A stretch of 64,000 nt of DNA from Inquilinus ginsengisoli_B (GTDB taxonomy: Bacteria > Pseudomonadota > Alphaproteobacteria > DSM-16000 > Inquilinaceae), in contig NZ_JBNDJK010000001.1 in NCBI RefSeq assembly GCF_050434925.1, positions 5,518,001-5,582,000 on the forward strand, read 5' to 3'. Position numbers and translations under genes: made by a program. A model generated the notes under the pieces. That model saw only the letters and a list, made by a program, of their open reading frames with translations, did no database searches and was not told the origin of the DNA. This document shows, in pieces, positions 50,876 through 59,158 of this stretch (within the stretch, counting starts at the first letter, position 1; each line of letters opens with the position of its first letter).

Positions 50876-52133
50876 GGTCGCGCTCGGCCGGGCCGGCGCC
50901 CTGCTGACCATCGACCTCGACGCCATCGCCGGGAACTGGCGCCGGCTCCAGGCGCTGGGCGGCCCGGCGGAATGCGGTGCCGTGCTCAAGGCCGATGCCT
51001 ACGGCCTGGGCGCAGCCCCGGTCGGCCGGGCCCTGTTCGCCGCTGGCGCCCGCAGCTTCTTCGTCGCCCATCTCGAAGAGGGGATCGCACTCCGAGCAGC
51101 ACTCACCAGTTCGCGTCGCCTCTCCCGCCTGGCGGGAGAGGTCGGGCGTCCGCAGGACGACCGGGTGAGGGCTGGCCCGGGCCTCGAAGAAGAACCCTCA
51201 CCCGGAGCCGCTAACGCGTCTCCGACCTCTCCCGCAAGCGGGAGAGGCAACACAGAACCCGCTCCCCGCATCATCGTCCTCAACGGCCTGTTGCCGGGCT
51301 TGGCGGCCGACTACACGGCCCACGATCTGATCCCGGCCTTGAACGATCCGGGGGAGATCGCCGCCTGGGCCGGCCACGCCAGGACCCTCGGCTCCGCCCT
51401 GCCCGGCTTCGTCCATCTCGACAGCGGCATGAACCGGCTCGGCCTGATGCCGGAGGACCAGGAGCGGCTGGCCGCCGACCTGAGCGTCCTCGACGGCATC
51501 GGTCCGATCACCTGGATGACCCACCTCGCCTGCGCCGAGGAAACGCAAAGCCCGATGAGTCGGGCCCAGCTCGACCGCTTCCGCCGGGCTGTGACGCCGC
51601 TGCCGCAGGCGCCGGTCAGCATCGCCAACTCCTCCGGCATCTTCCTCGGCTCGGACTTCCATGGCGACCTGACCCGCCCGGGCGCCGCGCTGTACGGTAT
51701 CAACCCCACGCCGGGGCGGCCGAATCCGATGGCCGATGTGGTGCGGCTCGAGGCCCGGATCCTGCAGATCCGCCGCGTTGACACCCCCATGACCGTTGGA
51801 TACGGTGCCGCCCACCGCGTGGAGGGTCCGGCCAGGCTCGCGACGATCGCCGTGGGCTATGCCGACGGGGTTCCGCGAGCGGCGAGTGGTCGCGGCGCCG
51901 TGCGCATCGCAGGCTTCACCGCGCCGATCACCGGCCGCATCTCGATGGATCTGATCACGGTGGACGTGACCCACATTCCCGAACCGCTGGTCACGCCCGG
52001 CGCGCTGGCCGAGATCATCGGCCCGGAGCTGCCGCCCGACCAGTTGGGCGAGAGCGCCGGCACCATTGGCTACGAGATCCTGACCCGCCTCGGCCGGCGC
52101 TATGCACGGCGCTATCTCGGCGGGGCCGAATGA
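50865..52133 (+). CDS. alr: Alanine racemase with an in-frame repeat insertion
   Basis: PLP-dependent enzyme that supplies D-alanine for peptidoglycan. Lys42 in AVLKADAYGLG binds PLP; the catalytic Tyr is in VGYGAAHR near residue 313; MNRLG and GRISMDLITVDV are also typical. At 422 residues it is about 45 longer than usual. The extra part (residues about 85-128) is encoded by a palindromic DNA repeat and lies after EEGIALRAAL, before IIVLNGLLPG, in the barrel. The frame stays open, so a full product is likely. It may be active, since both catalytic residues lie outside the insert. Confidence 0.93.
51119..51247. repeat. 129-bp palindromic repeat inside alr
   Basis: Two hairpins, 51119-51141 and 51226-51247, each built on CCTCTCCCGC/GCGGGAGAGG, are also inverted copies of one another over about 25 bp including GGTCG. 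Between them, CCGGGTGAGGG (51161-51171) and CCCTCACCCGG (51195-51205) pair perfectly. The length is exactly 43 codons. Sequence cores match the intergenic repeat at 26078-26210, so this is a dispersed family that has entered a gene. Confidence 0.9.
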
Positions 52134-52900
52134 ACTTCCTCGCCGCGATCGGCCGCACCTTCCTCGCCTTCCTGGCCGCCGTCGGCCGCATCGCCCTGTT
52201 CGCCGGGACCGCGCTGGCGCAGTGCCTGCGGCCGCCTTTGTATCCTCGGCTGTACCTGCGCCAGATCGTCGATATCGGCTACTACTCGCTGCCGGTGGTC
52301 GGGCTGACGGCGCTGTTCACCGGCATGGTGCTGGCGCTGCAGACCCAGGCGGGCTTCGCCCGCTTCGGCGCTGGAGGATTCGGCGCCAGCGTCGTCCTGT
52401 TGTCGGTGGTGCGCGAGCTGGGGCCGGTCCTGGCCGGGCTGATGGTTGCCGGCCGCATCGGCGCCTCCATGGCCGCCGAGATCGGCACCATGCGGGTGAC
52501 CGAACAGATCGACGCCCTCAGCACCCTGTCGACCAACCCGTACAAATACCTGGTGGCGCCACGGCTTATCGCCGGCCTGCTGATGCTGCCCTGCCTGGTG
52601 ATCGTGGCCAACATCATCGGCGTGTTCGGCGGCTTCCTGATCAGCGTCTACCGGCTGGGCGACAATCCCTCGGCCTATATGGCGGCGACCTGGCAGGCCC
52701 TCGAGGTCGAGGACATCGTGCTCAGCCTGGTCAAGGCCGCGGTGTTCGGCTTCGTCGTGGCGCTGATGGGCAGCTATCACGGCTACAATTCGCGCGGCGG
52801 CGCGCAGGGCGTCGGCGCGGCCACCACCAACGCGGTGGTCTCCTCGTCGATCCTGATCCTGCTGCTCGATTTCGTGATCACCGGTCTGTTCGTATCATGA
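52130..52900 (+). CDS. mlaE: MlaE-family ABC transporter permease
   Basis: A 256-residue inner-membrane permease with five to six helices and the MlaE signature region: GMVLALQTQAGFARFGA, RELGPVLAGLMVAGRIGAS and AAEIGTMRVTEQIDAL, all before residue 135. The system moves phospholipids between inner and outer membranes. It overlaps alr (ATGA) upstream and mlaF downstream by four bases; the MlaD-type substrate-binding gene is not adjacent. Confidence 0.92.
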   Translation: MNFLAAIGRTFLAFLAAVGRIALFAGTALAQCLRPPLYPRLYLRQIVDIGYYSLPVVGLTALFTGMVLALQTQAGFARFGAGGFGASVVLLSVVRELGPVLAGLMVAGRIGASMAAEIGTMRVTEQIDALSTLSTNPYKYLVAPRLIAGLLMLPCLVIVANIIGVFGGFLISVYRLGDNPSAYMAATWQALEVEDIVLSLVKAAVFGFVVALMGSYHGYNSRGGAQGVGAATTNAVVSSSILILLLDFVITGLFVS

Positions 52901-53676
52901 CGCCCGCCACCCCCAAGATCCGCATCGAAGGCGTGCACAAGGGCTTCGGCCCGAAGCAGGTGCTGCGCGGCATCGACCTGGAGATCGCGTCCGGCGAATC
53001 CCTGGTCGTGATCGGCGGCTCCGGCACCGGCAAGTCGGTGCTGCTGAAGTCGATCCTGGGCCTGATCCGCCCGGATCGCGGCCGGATCCTGGTCGACGGC
53101 GCCGACACCATCCGGCTGTCCGGCACTGACCGGGTCGACCTGATGAAGCGCTTCGGCATGCTGTTCCAGGGCGCCGCCCTGTTCGACAGCCTGGAGGTCT
53201 GGGAGAATGTGGCCTTCGGCCTGATCCAGGGCCGCGGCGAATCCCGCAAGCGGGCCAAGGAGATCGCGGTCGACAAGCTGGCCCAGGTCGGCCTCGGCCC
53301 CGAGGTCGCCACGCTCTATCCGGCCGAGCTGTCGGGCGGTATGCAAAAGCGCGTCGGCCTGGCCCGCGCCATCGCGGCCGAGCCGGAGATCATCTTCTTC
53401 GACGAGCCGACCACCGGCCTCGACCCGATCATGGCCGACGTGATCAACGACCTGATCGTGAAATGCCGCCGCGATTTGGGCGCCACCACCCTGTCGATCA
53501 CGCACGACATGGCCAGCGCCCGCAAGATCGCCGACCGCATCGCCATGATCTATGAAGGCCGGATCATCTGGGCCGGGCCGGCGGCGCAGGTGGATGATTC
53601 CGGCAACGCCTATGTCGACCAGTTCGTGCACGGCCGCGCGGACGGGCCAATCCAGATGCAGGTCCGGGTTTCCTGA
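52897..53676 (+). CDS. mlaF: MlaF-type ABC transporter ATP-binding protein
   Basis: The 259-residue ATPase partner of the preceding permease. Walker A GGSGTGKSV (about residues 44-52), MLFQGAALFDSLEVWENVAF (family-typical Q-loop), LSGGMQKRVGLARAIA signature, FFDEPTTGLDPI Walker B and ITHDM switch are present. LSGGMQKRV with the preceding GAALFDS is characteristic of the Mla/Ttg2A group. Followed after 14 bp by radA. Confidence 0.93.
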   Translation: MTPATPKIRIEGVHKGFGPKQVLRGIDLEIASGESLVVIGGSGTGKSVLLKSILGLIRPDRGRILVDGADTIRLSGTDRVDLMKRFGMLFQGAALFDSLEVWENVAFGLIQGRGESRKRAKEIAVDKLAQVGLGPEVATLYPAELSGGMQKRVGLARAIAAEPEIIFFDEPTTGLDPIMADVINDLIVKCRRDLGATTLSITHDMASARKIADRIAMIYEGRIIWAGPAAQVDDSGNAYVDQFVHGRADGPIQMQVRVS

Positions 53677-53690
53677 CGTAGGGTTCGCCC

Positions 53691-55127
53691 ATGGCGAAGA
53701 ACGCGACCCGCTACATCTGCCAGAACTGCGGCGCCAGCTATTCGCGCTGGGCAGGGCGCTGCGATTCCTGCGGCGAGTGGAACACCCTGGTCGAGGAAGT
53801 CGTCGAGGCCGCGCCGAAGGCGTTCGGCGGGGCCAAGGCCGGCGGCGGCCGCGCCGTCGCCTTCACCGACCTGGCCGCCGCCACGATCGACGAGCCGCGC
53901 TGGCGCAGCGGCAATGACGAGTTCGATCGGGTCTGCGGCGGCGGCATCGTCGCCGGCTCGGCCATCCTGATCGGCGGCGATCCCGGCATCGGCAAGTCGA
54001 CCCTGCTGCTGCAGGTGCTGTGCCGCCTGGCCGGCGGCATCGAATGCGCCTATGTCTCGGGCGAGGAGGCGGTCGACCAGATCCGGATGCGGGCCCGGCG
54101 CCTGGGCCTGGCCGACGCGCCGGTCCGCCTCGCCGCCTCGTCCAACGTCCGTGACATCATCGCCGCCATGGACCGGCCGGACGGGCCGAAGATCGTGGTG
54201 ATCGATTCGATCCAGACCATGTTCCTGGAGGCGCTGGAGAGCGCGCCGGGCACTGTAGCCCAGGTCCGCGCCTCCGCCGCCGAGCTGATCCGCCATGCCA
54301 AGCGCCGCGGCACGGCGCTGCTGATCGTCGGCCATGTCACCAAGGACGGCGCCATCGCCGGCCCACGCGTGCTCGAGCACATGGTCGACACCGTGCTGTA
54401 TTTCGAGGGCGAGCGCGGCCACCAGTTCCGCATCCTGCGCGCGGTGAAGAACCGCTTCGGCGCCACCGACGAGATCGGCGTGTTCGAGATGACGGATGTC
54501 GGCCTGGCCGAGGTGAGCAACCCGTCCGAGCTGTTCCTGGCCGACCGCAGCGGCGATGTCTCCGGCGCCGCCGTCTTCGCCGGGCTCGAAGGCACCCGGC
54601 CGGTGCTGGTCGAGATCCAGGCCCTGGTCGCGCCCTCGTCGCTCGGCACCCCGCGCCGCGCCGTGGTCGGCTGGGACAGCGCCCGGCTGGCCATGGTGCT
54701 GGCGGTACTGGAGGCGCGCTGCGGCGTCGCCATCGGCATGAACGACGTCTACCTCAACGTCGCCGGCGGCCTGCGCATCGCCGAGCCGGCGGCCGACCTG
54801 GCGGTGGCGGCCGCCCTGCTGTCCTCCCTCACCGGCGTGCCGGTACCGCGCGACACGGTGGTGTTCGGCGAGATCGGCCTGTCCGGCGAGATCCGCGCCG
54901 TGGGCCAGGGTGACGCACGGCTGAAGGAAGCGGCGAAGCTTGGATTCGCCGCCGCGATCGTGCCACAAGGTCACCCGAAGCGGGGCCGCGCCGCCAGCCG
55001 TGAGGCATCGCCGATCGAACGGCGCAGCATCGCCCGGCTGGAGGAGCTGGTGGCCCTGTTCAGCACCGACGGGCGCGGCGCGTCAGCAGGCCGCCGCAGG
55101 AGTCTTGAGGAGACCGATCCTGGATAG
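53691..55127 (+). CDS. radA: DNA repair protein RadA
   Basis: A 478-residue RecA-like branch-migration ATPase. An N-terminal C4 zinc finger (Cys10, Cys13, Cys24, Cys27), Walker A GGDPGIGKST near residues 95-104, the RadA-specific KNRFG motif and a Lon-protease-like C-terminal domain (from about residue 290) appear in the expected order. Overlaps the start of the cvpA gene. Confidence 0.96.
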   Translation: MAKNATRYICQNCGASYSRWAGRCDSCGEWNTLVEEVVEAAPKAFGGAKAGGGRAVAFTDLAAATIDEPRWRSGNDEFDRVCGGGIVAGSAILIGGDPGIGKSTLLLQVLCRLAGGIECAYVSGEEAVDQIRMRARRLGLADAPVRLAASSNVRDIIAAMDRPDGPKIVVIDSIQTMFLEALESAPGTVAQVRASAAELIRHAKRRGTALLIVGHVTKDGAIAGPRVLEHMVDTVLYFEGERGHQFRILRAVKNRFGATDEIGVFEMTDVGLAEVSNPSELFLADRSGDVSGAAVFAGLEGTRPVLVEIQALVAPSSLGTPRRAVVGWDSARLAMVLAVLEARCGVAIGMNDVYLNVAGGLRIAEPAADLAVAAALLSSLTGVPVPRDTVVFGEIGLSGEIRAVGQGDARLKEAAKLGFAAAIVPQGHPKRGRAASREASPIERRSIARLEELVALFSTDGRGASAGRRRSLEETDPG

Positions 55128-55845
55128 CCTTCCCATCGCCGCCGGCGACATCGCGATCCTGATCATCCTCGCCATCTCCGCCTTCCTGGCGCTGGCGCGC
55201 GGTTTCGTGGCCGAGGTGCTGTCGATCGCCGGCTGGCTCGGCGCGGCGCTGGTGACGCTGTGGACCTTCAACGACGCCCGGCCCTATCTGCGCCAGTACA
55301 TCGAGATGCAACTGCTGGCCGACATCCTGACCGGGGTCGCCATCTTCGTCGTGGCGCTGGTGATCTTCTCCACCATCAGCCACCTGATCGCCCGGGTGGT
55401 GAAGGGCTCGGCGCTCAGCGCCGTCGACCGCTCGCTCGGCTTCGTGTTCGGCGTGGTCCGCGGCGCCGTGCTGGTCTGCCTGGCCTATCTGCTGCTGACC
55501 TGGGTGTTCCCCGAGACCCGGCGGCCGCCCTGGCTGGAGAACGCCCGGATGCTGCCCTGGGTGCAGGCCGGCGCCGAATACCTGAAGAGCCTGGTGCCGC
55601 AGGAGGCATTGGCCGGCGCGATCGACAAAGCCAAGCAGGAGGCTCCGGCCCTGGCGCCGCAGATCGCCGACCCGATCGGCAGCCTGCTGAACCAGAACAA
55701 GGCCCCCGCTCAGCCGCAACCGACCCAGCCTCAGCCGGCTCAGCCGCCCGCTCCGGCGCCGGCCCCGCCCGGCATCACCCCGACACACCCGACGCAGACG
55801 CATCCGGCCCCCCCGTCGAACGCGGGTGCAACCGGTGGCGGTTGA
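55120..55845 (+). CDS. cvpA: CvpA family membrane protein
   Basis: A 241-residue inner-membrane protein with four N-terminal helices and the CvpA pattern SAFLALARGFVAEVLSIAGW and GSALSAVDRSLGFVFGVVRG, followed by a proline-rich tail with PAQPQPTQPQPAQP-type repeats. CvpA is linked to colicin V export and envelope integrity. No ATG or GTG lies near the conserved start. AGGAG at 55108-55112 favours the CTG at 55120 (giving LDSLPIAAGD); a TTG at 55105 is the other option. It overlaps radA by 8 bp and lies 83 bp before purF. Confidence 0.88.
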   Translation: MDSLPIAAGDIAILIILAISAFLALARGFVAEVLSIAGWLGAALVTLWTFNDARPYLRQYIEMQLLADILTGVAIFVVALVIFSTISHLIARVVKGSALSAVDRSLGFVFGVVRGAVLVCLAYLLLTWVFPETRRPPWLENARMLPWVQAGAEYLKSLVPQEALAGAIDKAKQEAPALAPQIADPIGSLLNQNKAPAQPQPTQPQPAQPPAPAPAPPGITPTHPTQTHPAPPSNAGATGGG

Positions 55846-55870
55846 CACTATATAGGCGCCAGACGTTGTA
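55842..55870 (+). promoter_or_regulatory. Candidate promoter for purF
   Basis: TTGACA at 55842-55847 is a perfect -35 hexamer overlapping the cvpA stop; GTTGTA at 55865-55870 is a weak -10 after 17 bp. Four copies of GGCGCC follow within 50 bp and may form a secondary structure or operator. Confidence 0.4.
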
Positions 55871-55928
55871 AGTGGCGCCGGGCCGACTGGCGCCGATGGC
55901 GCCCAGGATCAGGAGCCCTCGCGGCCAC

Positions 55929-57395
55929 ATGCTGACGACAGATCCCTTCGACCTCTACGGCGACACGCTCCGTGAGGAGTGCGGCATCTTCGGCATTATC
56001 GGGCACCCCGAGGCCGCCGCGATGACCGCGCTGGGGCTGCACGCGCTGCAGCATCGCGGCCAGGAGGCCTGCGGCATCGTCTCCCATGACGGCGAGCAGT
56101 TCTACGTCCACCGCGCCAACGGCCTGGTCGGCGACGCCTTCTCGTCTCAGGCGGTGGTCGGCCAGCTCAAGGGCAATGCCGCGATCGGCCATGACCGCTA
56201 TGCCACCACCGGCGGCGCGGGGCTGCGCAACGTCCAGCCGCTGTTCGCGGATTTCGAGTTCGGCGGCTTCGCCATCTCGCACAACGGCAACCTGACCAAT
56301 GCCGGACGCCTGCGGCACCAGCTGGTCAGCCGCGGCTGCCTGTTCCAGTCGACCTCGGATACCGAGGTGTTCCTGCACCTGATGGCGACCGCCCGCGGCG
56401 GCAACGTGATCGACCGGCTGGTCGAAGCGATGCGCCAGGTCGAGGGTGCCTATTCGCTGATCGCCCTGTCGTCCGAGCATGTCATCGGCATCCGCGACCC
56501 GATGGGGTTCCGCCCGATGGTGCTGGGCAAGCTGGAGACCGCGTCCGGCACCAGCCATGTGCTGGCGTCGGAGACCTGCGCGCTGGACATCATCGATGCC
56601 GAGTTCGTCCGCGACGTCGAGCCGGGCGAGATGGTGGTGCTGAGCGCCGACGGCGTGACCAGCATCAAGCCGTTCCAGCCGGCCGAGCGCCGCTTCTGCA
56701 TCTTCGAGTACATCTACTTCGCCCGCCCCGACAGCGTGGTCGAGGGCTCCTCGGTCTACCAGGCGCGGCGGCGGATCGGTGCCGAGCTGGCGGTCGAATC
56801 GCCGGTCGAGGCCGACGTCATCATCCCGGTGCCGGATTCGGGCGTGCCGTCGGCCATCGGCTTCGCCGCCCAGAGCGGCGTGCCGTTCGAGCTCGGCATC
56901 ATCCGCAACCACTATGTCGGCCGCACCTTCATCGAGCCGACCGACCAGATCCGCCATCTCGGCGTGCGCCTGAAGCACAACGCCAACCGGGCGATGATCG
57001 AGGGCCGCCGGGTGGTGCTGGTCGACGATTCGATCGTGCGCGGCACCACCAGCCAGAAGATCGTGAAGATGGTGCGTGCGGCCGGCGCCAAGGAGGTCCA
57101 TATGCGGATCTCCAGCCCGCCGACCACCAACCCCTGCTTCTACGGCGTCGACACGCCGGAGAAGTCGAAGCTGCTGGCGCACAACTACTCGGTCGCGCAG
57201 ATGGCCGAGCTGATCGGCGTCGACAGCTTGGCCTTCATCTCGATCGACGGGCTGTACCGCGCCATGGGCGCGCCGAAGCGGGCCGGCAACGCCCGCCAGT
57301 TCTGCGACGCCTGCTTCACCGGCGACTACCCGACGCCGCTGACCGACCATGCGGCGGCGCCGCGCCGCAGTTCCGCCCTCTCCGAGCGCGTCTGA
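55929..57395 (+). CDS. purF: Amidophosphoribosyltransferase
   Basis: First committed enzyme of purine synthesis: moves the glutamine amide nitrogen to PRPP. The 488-residue protein has a 17-residue propeptide whose removal exposes catalytic Cys18 (EECGIFG), the glutaminase motifs GHDRYATTG and SHNGNLTN, and the PRPP loop VVLVDDSIVRGTTS. The start at 55929 gives the standard propeptide length. Third purine gene in the window, away from purM-purN. Confidence 0.96.
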   Translation: MLTTDPFDLYGDTLREECGIFGIIGHPEAAAMTALGLHALQHRGQEACGIVSHDGEQFYVHRANGLVGDAFSSQAVVGQLKGNAAIGHDRYATTGGAGLRNVQPLFADFEFGGFAISHNGNLTNAGRLRHQLVSRGCLFQSTSDTEVFLHLMATARGGNVIDRLVEAMRQVEGAYSLIALSSEHVIGIRDPMGFRPMVLGKLETASGTSHVLASETCALDIIDAEFVRDVEPGEMVVLSADGVTSIKPFQPAERRFCIFEYIYFARPDSVVEGSSVYQARRRIGAELAVESPVEADVIIPVPDSGVPSAIGFAAQSGVPFELGIIRNHYVGRTFIEPTDQIRHLGVRLKHNANRAMIEGRRVVLVDDSIVRGTTSQKIVKMVRAAGAKEVHMRISSPPTTNPCFYGVDTPEKSKLLAHNYSVAQMAELIGVDSLAFISIDGLYRAMGAPKRAGNARQFCDACFTGDYPTPLTDHAAAPRRSSALSERV

Positions 57396-57399
57396 CCCG

Positions 57400-58119
57400 A
57401 TGACCGGGGCTAAGAGGCCTTTGGAAGGCCGGATCGCGCTCATCACCGGTGCGTCGCGCGGCTTCGGCGCCGCGGTCGCGGTGCGGCTCGCCGCCGCCGG
57501 CGCGCACGTCGTCTGCGCCGCCCGCACCGTCGGCGGGTTGGAGCAGACCGACGACGCCATCAAATCCGCGGGCGGCAGCGCCACGCTGGTGCCGATGGAC
57601 CTGTCGAAGTTCGAGCAGATCGACCTGCTCGGCGGCTCGCTGGCGCAGCGCTTCGGCAGGCTCGACCTGCTGGTCGCCAACGCCGCGATGCTCGGCCATC
57701 TCGGTCCGGTCGCCTACAGCGACGAGAAGGTTTGGGCCCGGGTGCTCGACCTCAACCTGAACGCCAATTACCGGCTGATCCGCTCGGTCGACCCGCTGCT
57801 GCGCGCCGCCGAGGCGCCGCGCGCGGTGTTCGTCACCGACCGTATTGCCCGCAGCGGCATCGCCTATTGGAGCGCCTACGCAGTGGCCAAGGCCGGGCTC
57901 GACACCCTGGCCGGCCTCTACGCGGCCGAGACGGCGAAGACGGAGCTGCGGGTGGCGCTGTTCCATCCTGGCCCGATGGCGACCCGGCTGCGCGAGCAGG
58001 GCTTCCCGGGCGAGGCCTCCGGCGCCCAGCCGGCACCCGATGCCGCCGCCGACCGCCTCCTCGCCCGGCTCGTGGCCGGGGACGGACTCACCCCCGGCAA
58101 GGTCGTGGACTGGGACTAG
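57400..58119 (+). CDS. SDR-family oxidoreductase, YciK-like
   Basis: A 239-residue short-chain dehydrogenase with TGASRGFG (residues 16-23), VCAART cofactor contacts, ANAA and the active-site YAVAKAG. The residue 13 before the catalytic Tyr, usually Ser, is Asp (VTDRIARSG), so classical catalysis may be altered. It follows purF by 4 bp, an arrangement seen in other alphaproteobacteria. Substrate unknown. Confidence 0.85.
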   Translation: MTGAKRPLEGRIALITGASRGFGAAVAVRLAAAGAHVVCAARTVGGLEQTDDAIKSAGGSATLVPMDLSKFEQIDLLGGSLAQRFGRLDLLVANAAMLGHLGPVAYSDEKVWARVLDLNLNANYRLIRSVDPLLRAAEAPRAVFVTDRIARSGIAYWSAYAVAKAGLDTLAGLYAAETAKTELRVALFHPGPMATRLREQGFPGEASGAQPAPDAAADRLLARLVAGDGLTPGKVVDWD

Positions 58120-58207
58120 CGTCCGCGACCGGCGTCGCGAGACCCATAATCTCTTCACATTTGCGCTGAAGATTGTCCGCGGTTCCGTGGGGGGAGAGAA
58201 CGGCGAG

Positions 58208-58729
58208 ATGAGACGAACGACGATTGCGCTGGCCTTGGCCTTGGCGGCCGGCCCGGCGGGGGCGCAGGCCCTGTCCCAGGCCGAGATCCTGCAGCTGGCC
58301 AAGGATGCCTGCAAGGCGCAGGACTTCTCCCTGATGTTCGGCTATTTCGCCCAGAACGAGGGCGTGCGGGCCGCCCTCACCGCACCCGAGGTGCAGATCC
58401 GCAGCCTTGCCCGGCCGGGGCAGGTCCAGCGCACGCTCAAGGGCGCCGAGTATCGCGACTTCAAGATCGCGATGATCGACTACAGCTTCTTCGACGCCGA
58501 ATCGGCCGATCGCTTCGACGCCGGGCAGTCCGAGGCGCTGGAATCCCTCAAGCTCGACATCACCGAGCAGCCCGGCGGTGCCTATCGCGTGGCCTATGTG
58601 AAGGCCGAATACGGGCCGCCCGGCGAGGACGAGGAATATGGCGATCTGATCCGCACTTACGGCCAGCCCGGCGCCTATCTGTTCGAGCCGCGCGATGGCT
58701 GCTGGCACCTGACCCAGGATTTCCGCTGA
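58208..58729 (+). CDS. Secreted hypothetical protein
   Basis: A 173-residue exported protein with a signal peptide (about residues 1-20, GPAGAQA). The mature part is acidic and mixed alpha/beta, with two cysteines (KDACKAQDF and RDGCWHL) that could form a disulfide. No family recognised. GGGAGA precedes the ATG at good distance. The last base is shared with the next start (TGATG), so it pairs with another secreted unknown. Confidence 0.65.
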   Translation: MRRTTIALALALAAGPAGAQALSQAEILQLAKDACKAQDFSLMFGYFAQNEGVRAALTAPEVQIRSLARPGQVQRTLKGAEYRDFKIAMIDYSFFDAESADRFDAGQSEALESLKLDITEQPGGAYRVAYVKAEYGPPGEDEEYGDLIRTYGQPGAYLFEPRDGCWHLTQDFR

Positions 58730-59151
58730 TGCGCCGCCTGCTCCCTGCCCTGCTGCTCGCGACCGGCATCGCCGGTGCCGGCCCCGCCATCGCCGCCGAC
58801 CCGGCCTGCCCGTCGACCGATCTCGACGCCTTCCTCAAGGCCTTCATCGACGATGTCGCCGTGCAGCGTGCCTTCACCGCGCAGCCGCTGCGGGACCAGT
58901 CTGTCGACAACACCGCGGAGCCCGAGCCGCGTCCCGTCACCCAGATGCTGTCCGGCGCCGCGCTGCACTTCCCGGTGATGCCGACCCGCAGCGAACGCGC
59001 CACGCTGGGCCTCGAGGCGCGCTGGCTGGAACGCGGCGAGCAGCGGGCGGTGCTGCGGCTGGTGAAGCCGGACACCGATCTGCAGCTGACCTATGTCTTT
59101 CGCAGGCAGGAGGGCTGGCAGCTCGTCGAGCGGCAGGACGACTCGCTCTGA
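58729..59151 (+). CDS. Secreted hypothetical protein
   Basis: A 140-residue exported protein with a signal peptide (about residues 1-22, PAIAADP). It opens with CPSTDLDAFLKAFIDDVAVQRAF and ends with YVFRRQEGWQLVERQDDSL in separate short segments, resembling a small NTF2-like or DUF4348-type domain, but I cannot assign a family. Coupled to the preceding gene by a one-base overlap; converges on the esterase. Confidence 0.65.
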   Translation: MRRLLPALLLATGIAGAGPAIAADPACPSTDLDAFLKAFIDDVAVQRAFTAQPLRDQSVDNTAEPEPRPVTQMLSGAALHFPVMPTRSERATLGLEARWLERGEQRAVLRLVKPDTDLQLTYVFRRQEGWQLVERQDDSL

Positions 59152-59158
59152 TCCTCGA

